A DNA stretch of 64,000 nt, taken from NCBI RefSeq assembly GCF_010668805.1, contig NZ_WUFT01000013.1:155018-219017 (forward strand). The letters run 5' to 3'. Of this stretch, positions 1 to 7,646 are shown in pieces. The notes below the pieces were generated by a model. That model was not told the DNA's origin and made no database searches. It saw only the letters and a program-made list of their open reading frames with translations. Origin of the DNA: Rhizobium phaseoli. GTDB taxonomy: Bacteria; Pseudomonadota; Alphaproteobacteria; Rhizobiales; Rhizobiaceae. The position numbers and the translations under genes are program-made. The stretch's first letter is position 1. Each line of letters starts with the position of its first letter.

Positions 1-599
1 CCGAATGAGGTTGCCGGCAGCGGCAGCGACGAACCGGCGCCGCCACCTTCGGTCACACCATCTGTCATGCCTTTGCAGAACGCTTCGATGTTTGCAGCAC
101 CCGGCAGCGTGTTGAGGCAGACAGCATTCTTCAGGTCATGTTTGGCAAAATAAGTGCCCGCTGCCTTGCCGGAGAGATAGTCGTTGGAGCCGACATAGTT
201 CATCGCACCAAGGCGATCGGCAGCTTCGATGCCGCCGGCATTATAGATGACCAGCGGAATTTTCTTGTCGACGACCGCCTTGAAGGCAGGGTCCATGGCC
301 TCCGGCACCCAGTCTGGGCCGACGATTGCATCGGCGCCCTGGTCGATGGCCTGACGGATCAGCTCGGCCGCATCGACGCCAAGATTGTCGTAGTTCTGAG
401 GCCCGAGCCAGACGACCTTGCCGCCCTGGGCTTCTGCGACCTTGCCGGCATCCTCGGCGCCACGCTTGACGATCGACCAGAACGGATCGTCCGGCTTGCC
501 GCCCACAACGAAGATGTTGGCGGCCATAACGGCCGTGGCAGTGCAGGTCACGATGGCGGCAGCCGATACGGTTGCCGCGAGGCGGCGAAATTTAGTCAT
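1..599 (-). CDS. Sugar ABC transporter periplasmic binding protein (5' part only)
   Basis: The reading frame starts at 599 and runs leftward off the window, giving about 199 residues. It opens with a basic and then hydrophobic Ala-rich signal peptide ending near VMAAN. It continues as a RbsB-like type I binding protein (Peripla_BP_4): FVVGGKPDDPFW, then a region repeatedly reading QAIDQGADAIVGP and VDKKIPLVIYNAGG. A GGGAGG-like ribosome binding site lies just upstream. The protein should capture a sugar in the periplasm for an importer whose other genes lie outside the window. The LacI gene at 759 is divergent and probably controls it. The C-terminal part and the ligand cannot be judged. Confidence 0.88.
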   Translation of the reverse strand, partial: MTKFRRLAATVSAAAIVTCTATAVMAANIFVVGGKPDDPFWSIVKRGAEDAGKVAEAQGGKVVWLGPQNYDNLGVDAAELIRQAIDQGADAIVGPDWVPEAMDPAFKAVVDKKIPLVIYNAGGIEAADRLGAMNYVGSNDYLSGKAAGTYFAKHDLKNAVCLNTLPGAANIEAFCKGMTDGVTEGGGAGSSLPLPATSF

Positions 600-701
600 C
601 TCAATTTCCTCCCTTGGCCCGCCTCCCTGGCCTGACCGTGAAGAGAAACATATCACCGCTTGAAATTCTCGAAATGTGAAATCATAGTAAACATGCATAA
701 A

Positions 702-730
702 GTATCACGGAGTATCAGTCATAATGATAC
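702..730. promoter_or_regulatory. Candidate LacI-type operator between divergent genes
   Basis: The hexamer GTATCA occurs at 702-707 and 712-717, and its inverse TGATAC at 725-730. The pair 712-717 / 725-730 forms an inverted repeat with a 7-base spacer. It lies between the binding-protein gene (starts 599, leftward) and the LacI gene (starts 759, rightward). That position suits autoregulation and control of the divergent transporter. The assignment is inferred from symmetry and position. Confidence 0.5.
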
Positions 731-758
731 GAATGCTCTGACGATGGAGGGAATGATC

Positions 759-1793
759 ATGCGGCGGCCGACTATCTCCGATCTTGCCAAGGAGGCCGAT
801 GTCTCCATTGCGACCGTCAATCGGATTCTGGCCGGCACCGCCTCCGTCAAAGGCACGACCGTGCAGCGCGTCCAGGCCGCCGCGGAGCGGATCGGCTTCT
901 ACGGCGCCGGCGCCATCGAGGATCGGCTGCGCAAGTCGGTGCCGAAATACCGGCTTGGCTTTCTGCTGCAGCAATCCAGCCGTGAGCTCTACCAGCTGTT
1001 CGGCAAGAAAATCGTCGAGGCATGCCGCGCCAGGCGCGACGAAGTCATCGACCCGGTGGTCGATTTCGTGGATCTCCTGACCCCGGAGAATATAGCCGGC
1101 CGGCTCAAGGCGCTCGGTGCAAACTGCGACGCCGTCGCCGTGGTCGCCGCCGATCATCCGGTGATCGCCCAGGCCATCCGTGAGCTGCACGAGAAGGGTA
1201 AGCCGGTCATCGCCTATATTACCGACCAATCCGCCCGGGAACGGGCCGCTTATGTCGGAGCCGACAATTGGAAAATGGGACGGACGGCGGCATGGCTGAT
1301 CTCGAACATGACCCACGGGCCGGGGCGCATTGCCGTCTTCATCGGCAACCATCGTTACCAGTGTCAGGACGTCTCCGATGCAAGCTTCCGCTCCTATGTG
1401 CGCGAACATGCGCCGCATCTGACCATCGAGGACAGCCGTCCCACGCACGAAGAGCCGAACGAGGCCTACCGGATGGTCAAGGAACTCCTGGCGACGACGG
1501 ATGACCTCACCGGCATCCTGATCGTCGGCGGCGGCATTTCGGGGGTATTGCGGGCGCTGAGGGAAGTGCCGCAGGAGCGGCGCCGAAGCATCCGCCTCGT
1601 CTGCCGGGATATTGGTCCGGAGACGCGAAAGGGCCTGTCAGAGGGGATGATTACCGCGGCCCTCTGTCATCCGCTGGAACAGACGTCGACGGCTCTGGTC
1701 GAGACGATGATCGAGACGATCACGCAGGGCGCTTCGGGTGGTACGATTCAGCGCACCATTACCTTCGAAATCGTGACGCCCGAGAATATCTGA
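759..1793 (+). CDS. LacI family transcriptional regulator
   Basis: A 344-residue DNA-binding sugar-responsive repressor. The N-terminal helix-turn-helix reads TISDLAKEADVSIATVNRIL, followed by the hinge-type segment. The remainder is a periplasmic-binding-protein-like sensor domain. It belongs to the branch with RbsB/TorR-like sensor domains (AsnC-free LacI, Peripla_BP_4). The start at 759 is preferred because GGAGG at 746-750 sits 8 bases upstream; 753 is an alternative, and an upstream TTG at 660 would add an implausible extension. It is divergent from the sugar-binding-protein gene at 599 and probably regulates it. The effector is unknown. Confidence 0.9.
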   Translation: MRRPTISDLAKEADVSIATVNRILAGTASVKGTTVQRVQAAAERIGFYGAGAIEDRLRKSVPKYRLGFLLQQSSRELYQLFGKKIVEACRARRDEVIDPVVDFVDLLTPENIAGRLKALGANCDAVAVVAADHPVIAQAIRELHEKGKPVIAYITDQSARERAAYVGADNWKMGRTAAWLISNMTHGPGRIAVFIGNHRYQCQDVSDASFRSYVREHAPHLTIEDSRPTHEEPNEAYRMVKELLATTDDLTGILIVGGGISGVLRALREVPQERRRSIRLVCRDIGPETRKGLSEGMITAALCHPLEQTSTALVETMIETITQGASGGTIQRTITFEIVTPENI

Positions 1794-1800
1794 AATGCCG

Positions 1801-1828
1801 CGGTCGCGGGCGGCAAAGCCCGCGACCG
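1801..1828. other. Strong hairpin between convergent genes
   Basis: An 11-bp perfect inverted repeat (CGGTCGCGGGC and its complement) with a six-base loop lies between the convergent ends of the LacI gene (1793) and the RraA-like gene (1873). There is no T-run on the + strand. It may be a bidirectional stop or an RNA-stabilising structure rather than a classic terminator. Confidence 0.5.
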
Positions 1829-1872
1829 GAAAAAGCGGCGCGGGCTTAGCAAAAGGTCATCCGTGTATCGTC

Positions 1873-2547
1873 TCAGATGTCGACGACAAGGCCCTTGGCT
1901 TTCAGCACCGGCGCCAGATTGCTGACCTCGATAACCGATTTCCCCGCCTTGTAGGCGGCGATATAGCCGGCTTCGGCATCTTCGCGGGCCTGCGAGAGTC
2001 TGGCTGCTTCCTGCGCTTCCTGCCTGCGCACGACCACCAGGCCGTCGGCATCGCCGACGATGATGTCGCCTGGATTGATGGTTTCGCCGCCGACGATGAT
2101 CGGGTCGTTCACCGCCGCAATGGTTTCTTTCACCGTGCCCTTGATGCAGACGCTGAGCGAGAAGACCGGGAAACCGAGTTCCCGCAGCTGCAGCGTGTCG
2201 CGCACGCCGGTGTCGGTGACGAGACCGCCGATGCCCTTCGCCAGGCAGGCATTGGCAAGCACATCGCCGAAGGACCCGGCTTCCTCGTATTCGCCCGCCG
2301 AGACGACGATGATATCGCCGGGTTTTGCATAGTTGATGGCGAGCTGCAGCATGATGTTGTCGCGCGGCGCGCATTTGACCGTAAAGGCCGGACCGCAGAG
2401 TTTCATGCGGTAGTCGACGGGCTTGAGGCGGGAGGAAAGTGCGCCGCGGCGCCCCTGGGCTTCGTGGATGGTCGCGGGCGAAAATTTCGAAACGGCCTCG
2501 ATGTCGGCTTTGCTGGGCCGTTCAGCGATGTCTTTTATATGAATCAT
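1873..2547 (-). CDS. RraA-like protein (HMG/CHA aldolase-type fold)
   Basis: A 224-residue member of the RraA / 4-hydroxy-4-methyl-2-oxoglutarate aldolase family, once annotated as dimethylmenaquinone methyltransferase. Family features include the N-terminal SPATIHEAQGRRGALSS, the GPAFTVKC strand, GDIIVVSAGEYEEAGSFGDV and the conserved GLVTDTGVRDTLQL segment carrying the metal/substrate Arg-Asp pair. The start at 2547 follows GAGG; a longer frame to 2580 lacks support. It is the last gene of the leftward ABC transporter operon. Such proteins are often retro-aldolases or oxaloacetate decarboxylases for imported organic acids. The substrate here is unknown. Confidence 0.85.
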   Translation of the reverse strand: MIHIKDIAERPSKADIEAVSKFSPATIHEAQGRRGALSSRLKPVDYRMKLCGPAFTVKCAPRDNIMLQLAINYAKPGDIIVVSAGEYEEAGSFGDVLANACLAKGIGGLVTDTGVRDTLQLRELGFPVFSLSVCIKGTVKETIAAVNDPIIVGGETINPGDIIVGDADGLVVVRRQEAQEAARLSQAREDAEAGYIAAYKAGKSVIEVSNLAPVLKAKGLVVDI

Positions 2548-2567
2548 AGGTGCCTCACATCGTTGGT

Positions 2568-2592
2568 AGACGGCGGGCAAATCCCGCCGTCT
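2568..2592 (-). terminator. Hairpin after the binding-protein gene
   Basis: A perfect 10-bp stem (AGACGGCGGG paired with its complement) with a 5-base loop lies between the end of the binding-protein gene (2636) and the RraA-like gene (2547). There is no long U-run. A partial terminator or 3'-end stabiliser that raises binding-protein expression is likely. Confidence 0.55.
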
Positions 2593-2635
2593 TATCTCGG
2601 TTGAATGTCTTCGGGAGGTTCCGAGACCGGTCGGT

Positions 2636-3472
2636 CTACGGGATCGGGTCGAATTTCAGCTGCGCGAGCGGCACGACTTTGTCGGTGCGGGTCATCTTGT
2701 ACTCGGTGTTCGGGCCGAGCCACTTGTCCCAGATCTTGTTGATTTCACCGGACTCGTCGAGCTTGTGGAGGATTTCGTTGATCTTGGCGGTCAGCGCCGG
2801 CTGATCCTTGGCCATGCCGATGCCGATCGGCTGATAGAGCATCGGCTCCTCGATCATCCGCATTTCCTTGCCCTTGCTCTTCGATTCATTGACGAACTTG
2901 GTCGTCGTCATGGTGTTGGCCACCATGCCGCGCGCCTTGCCCTGCTGAACGGCGAGATAGGCCGAGGCGGTGTCCTGGAAGGTCAGCGGATCGGATTTGT
3001 TGAGCTTGATCGACATCTCAGATGTCGAGCCCTTGGTCGAGGCGAGGCGCTGGCCGGCGTAATCGGCCTTCTGCTTGCCGGCATCGTCGGCCGGCACGAT
3101 CAGCATTTCCTTGGCGAGATAATAGGGATCGCTGAACTGGATCTGCTCGGCGCGGCTCACCGTATAGGCGAGGTTTGCAACGGTGATGTCGACGCGGCCG
3201 AGCTTGACCTCGGGCACACGGGCTTCGACCGAAACCGGCTTGATTTCAGCCTTGACGCCCAATTCCTTGGCGATGGCGCCGCAGAGATCGACGTCGAAAC
3301 CGGCCATTTCGCGGGTCTTCGGATCCGGCGAAGCAAAGGGGGGAACGTCGGCGAAAGTCGCGCAGCGCAGGGTCTTTGCCGACATGATCGTGTCGAGCTG
3401 ATCGGCTTTCGCGGGCAAGGCGGCTGCCATGCCGGCGAATGCGACGGTGAGGCTTAGGTATTTCCAGTTCAT
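2636..3472 (-). CDS. Polar amino-acid-type ABC transporter substrate-binding protein
   Basis: A 278-residue SBP_bac_3 family protein. Residues 1-24 form a signal peptide ending LPAKA. The mature protein begins with the typical LRCATFADVPPFASPD segment, followed by MAGFDVDLCGAIAKELG, LGRVDITVANLAYTVSRAEQI and FSDPYYLAKEMLIVP. All are hallmarks of His/Glu/cystine-type binding proteins. The start at 3472 has GGAGA upstream; the longer frame is rejected because it lacks a signal peptide at its N-terminus. It serves the two permeases and ATPase encoded upstream (3504-5724). The ligand is unknown; an amino acid or a related organic acid is likely. Confidence 0.92.
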   Translation of the reverse strand: MNWKYLSLTVAFAGMAAALPAKADQLDTIMSAKTLRCATFADVPPFASPDPKTREMAGFDVDLCGAIAKELGVKAEIKPVSVEARVPEVKLGRVDITVANLAYTVSRAEQIQFSDPYYLAKEMLIVPADDAGKQKADYAGQRLASTKGSTSEMSIKLNKSDPLTFQDTASAYLAVQQGKARGMVANTMTTTKFVNESKSKGKEMRMIEEPMLYQPIGIGMAKDQPALTAKINEILHKLDESGEINKIWDKWLGPNTEYKMTRTDKVVPLAQLKFDPIP

Positions 3473-3503
3473 TGCTGTTCTCCTTTGTTTTTGGTGGTTG
3501 GTC

Positions 3504-4268
3504 TCAATGCCTGAGATCAGCGAGGAAACGCTGAGCCCGGGGATGGGTTGGATTGCTGAAGAAGTCTTCAGGTTTCGCCGTTTCGATGATCTGGCCGGCA
3601 TCGATGAACCAGATCCGGTCGGCGACGTCGCGCGCGAAACCCATTTCATGGGTGACGCACAGCATGGTCATGCCTTCGGAGGCCAGGCTTTTCATGACAG
3701 CGAGCACCTCGCCGACCATCTCGGGATCGAGCGCGCTGGTCGGTTCGTCGAACAGCATCACCGGCGGTTCCATGGCCAGAGCACGGGCGATCGCCACCCG
3801 CTGCTGCTGGCCGCCCGACAGCTGGCCGGGGTAGGCGCGGGCCTTGTCGGCGAGACCGACCCGGTCGAGCAGCTTAAGGGCCTTTTCGTGCGCGACATCG
3901 GCCGCGACGCCCTTCACCCGGATCGGCGACATCGATACGTTTTCGGCGACCGAGAGATGCGGAAACAGGTTGAAGTTCTGGAATACGAAGCCGATCCGGC
4001 TGCGCATCGCGTTGAGTGCCTTTGCCCGCATGGAGGCGTGAATGTTCTGTCCGTCGAGCGTGATCGATCCGCTGTTGATCTCCTCAAGGCGATTGATCGT
4101 GCGGATCAGCGTCGATTTTCCCGAACCGGACGGTCCGCAGATGACCACCACTTCGCCGCGCGTGACCTCAGCATCGATGTCCTTCAGGACCGGATAGTCG
4201 CCATAGCTCTTGCAGACCTGCGAAAGCCGGATCATCTGCGATTCCTGCGTTGAAACGGACATGGTCAT
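3504..4268 (-). CDS. Amino-acid-type ABC transporter ATP-binding protein
   Basis: A 254-residue GlnQ/HisP-like ATPase. Walker A GPSGSGKST is at residues 45-53. The Q-loop lies in FVFQNFNLFPHLSV, the signature is LSGGQQQRVAIARALA, Walker B is VMLFDEPTSALD and the switch histidine is in CVTHEMGFA. The ATG at 4268 overlaps the stop of the upstream permease (ATGA), showing translational coupling; internal starts at 4262 and 4235 are possible. It drives import through the permeases at 4265-5724. Confidence 0.95.
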   Translation of the reverse strand: MTMSVSTQESQMIRLSQVCKSYGDYPVLKDIDAEVTRGEVVVICGPSGSGKSTLIRTINRLEEINSGSITLDGQNIHASMRAKALNAMRSRIGFVFQNFNLFPHLSVAENVSMSPIRVKGVAADVAHEKALKLLDRVGLADKARAYPGQLSGGQQQRVAIARALAMEPPVMLFDEPTSALDPEMVGEVLAVMKSLASEGMTMLCVTHEMGFARDVADRIWFIDAGQIIETAKPEDFFSNPTHPRAQRFLADLRH

Positions 4269-5020
4269 AGCTGCTCCGATACGATTTTCGACGGCGTGAC
4301 CACGGCGGCGGAGACGTTGAGAAGTCCCGCACGCCGCCGCGTGATGCGCCGCTCGAGGCGATTGGCGAAGTAGGTCAGCGTCCAGCAGATGGCGAAGTAG
4401 ACGATCGCCAGGATGAGGAAGACCTGGAAAGGTTGCGTCAGCAGCTGATTGTTGACCTGGCTTGCCGCAAAAGTCAGATCCGGCACGTTGATCACATAGC
4501 CGAGCGTCGTGTCCTTGATCGTCGAGACGAAGGTCGAGAGGATGCTCGGGATCATGTTGTAGAGCGCCTGCGGCAGGATGATGTAACGCATCGCGCCCAG
4601 ATAACCGTGGCCCAGCGCTCGCGCCGCATCCATTTGGCCTGGTCCGAGCGCGACGATGCCGGCACGAACGACCTCGCTGAGGAATGCGCTCTGATAGATC
4701 ACGAGTGTCGTCAGCATGGTGACGAAGCTCGGCACGTCGGCGCCGGTCAGCAGCGGAACCAGGAAATAGCTCCACAGGATGAGCATCAGCAGCGGCACGC
4801 CCCTGGTGAAATAAACGAGGGCCGTGACCGGCCAGCGCAGCAGCCGCGACTTGGAAAGCCGCGCTAAGGCGAAGAGGATGCTGGCCGGAAAAGCGAGGGT
4901 GATGCTGAGCGCCGAGAGGATCAGCGTATTGGCGAGCCCGCCGAGCGGTCCGTTCGGATATTGGCCGATCAGGAGCAGCAGCCAATAATCTCTGACGATG
5001 GCGATCATGTCGTGGATCAT
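4265..5020 (-). CDS. Amino-acid-type ABC transporter permease (second)
   Basis: A 251-residue HisM/GltK-like inner-membrane protein. Several hydrophobic spans are visible. The cytoplasmic coupling loop reads MDAARALGHGYLGAMRYIILP, the EAA motif that contacts the ATPase. The start at 5020 overlaps the previous permease stop (ATGA). It is expected to form a heterodimer channel with the product of 5017-5724. The last ~20 residues are a polar tail beyond the usual family end. Confidence 0.93.
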   Translation of the reverse strand: MIHDMIAIVRDYWLLLLIGQYPNGPLGGLANTLILSALSITLAFPASILFALARLSKSRLLRWPVTALVYFTRGVPLLMLILWSYFLVPLLTGADVPSFVTMLTTLVIYQSAFLSEVVRAGIVALGPGQMDAARALGHGYLGAMRYIILPQALYNMIPSILSTFVSTIKDTTLGYVINVPDLTFAASQVNNQLLTQPFQVFLILAIVYFAICWTLTYFANRLERRITRRRAGLLNVSAAVVTPSKIVSEQL

Positions 5021-5724
5021 GCGCGCGCGCTCCTGGCAGGATCTGCGCGCATCGACAGATAGGCGCCGATGCTCATGATCACGAGCGAGAAGAAGAGGTA
5101 GAGAACGGTGCCGATCAGGTAGATCTCGAAGGTCCGGAAGCTGAGGTTCTCGATTTCCTTGACCGCATGCGTCAGTTCCGACGCCCCGATGATGACGGCC
5201 AGGCTGCTGTTCTTGAATAGGGAAACGCTGTGATTGATGAGCGGCGGCAGCGCGTTGCGCACGCCTTGCGGCATGATGACGAAACGCATCGCCGAGACAT
5301 AACCGTGGCCCAGCGCCCGGGCTGCCTCCATTTGGCCGGGACCGACCGAGCGCACGCCCGAACGAAGATCTTCGCTGAAATAGGCCGCCTGGCAGAGCCC
5401 GAGCCCGATCACCGCGAAGATGGCCTCGGCATTGTGGACGGAAAGCCATTCTCCCAGCCCGCTCGGCATCAAAGTGAAGATCCCGAAATACCACAGCATC
5501 AGCTGAACCAGGGTTGGCACGTTGCGGTGGTAGGATACGTAAGCAGCGACCAACGGATCGCCGATACGAAAGGGTGACAGACGCAAACTGAGCAGCAGAA
5601 CTGCCAGCGCCATCGCCAGCGACCAGGATCCGGCAAAGATGATGAAGGTCATCTCGATGCCATGCAGCAGCATGGCGGCATATTCGGGATTTCCGAGGAT
5701 TGCCGAAAGGTCGAAACCGCTCAC
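5017..5724 (-). CDS. Amino-acid-type ABC transporter permease (first)
   Basis: A 235-residue GltJ/HisQ-like permease. It has hydrophobic spans from residue ~18 and the EAA coupling loop MEAARALGHGYVSAMRFVIMP. The start is GTG at 5724, overlapping the SDR stop as GTGA, so the gene is translationally coupled to the dehydrogenase upstream. An unusual NVPTLVQLMLWYF stretch precedes the loop, as in other members of the family. It pairs with the downstream permease to form the import channel. Confidence 0.93.
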   Translation of the reverse strand: MSGFDLSAILGNPEYAAMLLHGIEMTFIIFAGSWSLAMALAVLLLSLRLSPFRIGDPLVAAYVSYHRNVPTLVQLMLWYFGIFTLMPSGLGEWLSVHNAEAIFAVIGLGLCQAAYFSEDLRSGVRSVGPGQMEAARALGHGYVSAMRFVIMPQGVRNALPPLINHSVSLFKNSSLAVIIGASELTHAVKEIENLSFRTFEIYLIGTVLYLFFSLVIMSIGAYLSMRADPARSARA

Positions 5725-6494
5725 GGGGTTGGCTCCCCGGATGGATCCGTCTTCGGCTGCGGCCTTGCGGTCTGCAGGCCGCCCATGACCTGCAGCGTTG
5801 GCGTGATCTCCATATGTCCGATGTTGACGGCGACCGGGGCCGATATGGCGAAGGCGATCGCGTCGGCGATATCGCCCGCCTGCGGCAGTTCGAAACCATC
5901 GATGAACCGTTCCCGGATGCTCGGATCATCGCCGTGGACGTGATTGAAAATATCGGTGGCGACGCGGCCGGGGCAGATTTCCGTGACCCGCACCCGCTTG
6001 CCGAAAGCGTCGATGCGCAGCTGGTTGGACAGCATGCTCACCCCTGCCTTGGTGGCGTGATAGGAGGAATTGCCACCGAAGTTATAGGCGCCGGCGATCG
6101 ACGAGATGTTGATGACGTGGCCGCGGTCCCGCGCCACCATGCCCGGCACGACCAGCCGGCAGATGTGCAATACCGCCCGCAGATTGACGTCGACGATGAG
6201 ATCGATATCGCCCTCGTCGGCTTCGAGGAATTTCTTCGGCCGGTCGACGCCGGCATTGTTGACGAGGATGTCGAATTCCACCCGACGCGCGAGTTCGGCG
6301 ATCGCCGGCCGGTCGGTCACATCGATGGCGTGGGCGACGCAGCCAGTGCGTTCTGCCAGCTGCTGCAGCGCGTCGGCGCTGCGGGCAACGGCATGGACTT
6401 CGATGTTCTCCCGGCGAAGCCGTTCAACCACGGCTGCGCCGATACCGGAGGATGCGCCGGTCACCAGTGCGGTCTTGTAGTCGGAGAATGGCAT
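5721..6494 (-). CDS. Short-chain dehydrogenase/reductase
   Basis: A 257-residue classical SDR. The nucleotide-binding motif TGASSGIG is at residues ~12-19, the NNAG motif follows in ILVNNAG, the catalytic Ser lies in NISSIAG and the active-site YxxxK is YHATK. It is the first gene of the six-gene operon ending in the RraA-like gene and is divergent from the Nac-like LysR gene. An oxidoreductase acting on the imported compound or its breakdown product is the likely role. The substrate cannot be assigned from sequence. Confidence 0.92.
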   Translation of the reverse strand: MPFSDYKTALVTGASSGIGAAVVERLRRENIEVHAVARSADALQQLAERTGCVAHAIDVTDRPAIAELARRVEFDILVNNAGVDRPKKFLEADEGDIDLIVDVNLRAVLHICRLVVPGMVARDRGHVINISSIAGAYNFGGNSSYHATKAGVSMLSNQLRIDAFGKRVRVTEICPGRVATDIFNHVHGDDPSIRERFIDGFELPQAGDIADAIAFAISAPVAVNIGHMEITPTLQVMGGLQTARPQPKTDPSGEPTP

Positions 6495-6555
6495 TGTCGT
6501 TCCCTTGTTGTTGAAAGAGAGAGTAGCGAAGCTTCAACCCCTTGCCTAAGACCGA

Positions 6556-6584
6556 TTATCTTTGGAGCAATAAGCAACGGTTAT
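6556..6584. promoter_or_regulatory. Candidate Nac/LysR-type binding site
   Basis: Alternating elements TTAT (6556-6559), ATAA (6570-6573) and TTAT (6581-6584) lie between the divergent SDR gene (6494) and LysR gene (6727). The right half fits ATA-N9-TAT, the published Nac consensus, and the encoded LysR protein is Nac-like. The link is inferred from sequence and position. Confidence 0.45.
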
Positions 6585-6726
6585 GGAGCCGGTGCGGTCT
6601 GCCGAAGAACAGAAAGCGGCGATGCCGGTATTCTCTCGCTGCCTCGTTTCAGGCCGCGTCGCGTTGCAAAAGCAATGCGCCTCTGCAAACATGCCATCCG
6701 CAGATCAGCACGGTACCCCGATCCCC

Positions 6727-7632
6727 ATGGACATCAGACGCCTCAAATCTTTCATCGTGATCGTCGACAGCGGCAGCATCACGCGAGCGGCGGATCTCTT
6801 GCATATCGCCCAGCCGGCTCTCAGCCAGCAGCTCGCGGCGCTGGAGGAGCATTTCGGCCACAAGCTGCTGATCCGCAGCCAGCAGGGCGTCAGCATGACC
6901 GATGCGGGACACGCCGTATATCGCCATGCGCAGATCATTCTTCGGCAGATGGAGCAGGCGCAGGCCGATGCTTCCGCCGCCGGCAATTCGCTTGCGGGCC
7001 GAGTGTCCGTCGGCCTCGTGCCGTTCAGCAGCGCGGCGACGGTCTCCGTCGATCTATTGGCGGAGACCCGGAAACGGCATCCCGGCATTCTGCTGCATCT
7101 GACCGAAAGCGTCGGACAGACCTATAGCCAGATGATCATGAACGGCCGGCTGGAGATGGCGCTTCTCCACGGAACCGGACCGATCAAGGGCGTTCGGTTC
7201 GAGCCGATCCTCAGCGAAGAGTTTTTCCTGGTCGCCCACCGGGATTTTGCCATCGAAGCCGATGCGAAACCCGTTCCGGTCAACGCTCTCGACGGAATAC
7301 CGCTGCTGTTGCCGCCAGCCTATAATTTCGTCCGCCGCGCGGTCGACACCGCCTTTACCCGCACGCGCACCAATTTGAAGGTCGTGGCGGAAGTCGAAAT
7401 CGTCCGTACCCTTGCCCGCGCGGTGGACGGCGGTCTCGGCGCGACGATCATGCCGAAGGCGATTGCCGACCGCATCGTCTCTGAATCGAGCGAGCCGCTG
7501 ATTTGCCGGCTCGTCTCGCCGCGGATCGAAGAAACCCTGTCGCTTTGCGTTTCCGACCAGAATCCCCTGTCGGAACCGGCCCTTGCCGTCCGCGACATCC
7601 TTCTCGAGCTGACGGCGCGGCTGAAAGCCTGA
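6727..7632 (+). CDS. Nac-like LysR family transcriptional regulator
   Basis: A 301-residue LysR protein. The N-terminal winged helix reads MDIRRLKSFIVIVDSGSITR, then AADLLHIAQPALSQQLAALE. This closely follows the pattern of the nitrogen assimilation control protein Nac. The C-terminal half is the LysR effector-binding domain. The start at 6727 gives the normal family N-terminus but has no strong ribosome binding site; 6691 would add 12 residues. It is divergent from the SDR/ABC operon and runs toward the aminotransferase end of the pxp operon. Control of nitrogen-compound use is plausible, since both neighbours handle such compounds. Confidence 0.88.
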   Translation: MDIRRLKSFIVIVDSGSITRAADLLHIAQPALSQQLAALEEHFGHKLLIRSQQGVSMTDAGHAVYRHAQIILRQMEQAQADASAAGNSLAGRVSVGLVPFSSAATVSVDLLAETRKRHPGILLHLTESVGQTYSQMIMNGRLEMALLHGTGPIKGVRFEPILSEEFFLVAHRDFAIEADAKPVPVNALDGIPLLLPPAYNFVRRAVDTAFTRTRTNLKVVAEVEIVRTLARAVDGGLGATIMPKAIADRIVSESSEPLICRLVSPRIEETLSLCVSDQNPLSEPALAVRDILLELTARLKA

Positions 7633-7646
7633 GACGCAATTGCCGC

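Noticed and set aside
1801..1828. Intrinsic terminator of the LacI gene
   Set aside because: A good stem is present, but no T-run follows on the + strand, so it is listed only as a hairpin.
5700..7127. Long open frame on the + strand
   Set aside because: It runs antisense to the SDR gene and across the LysR start. Its product is Arg/Gly-rich and has no family pattern.
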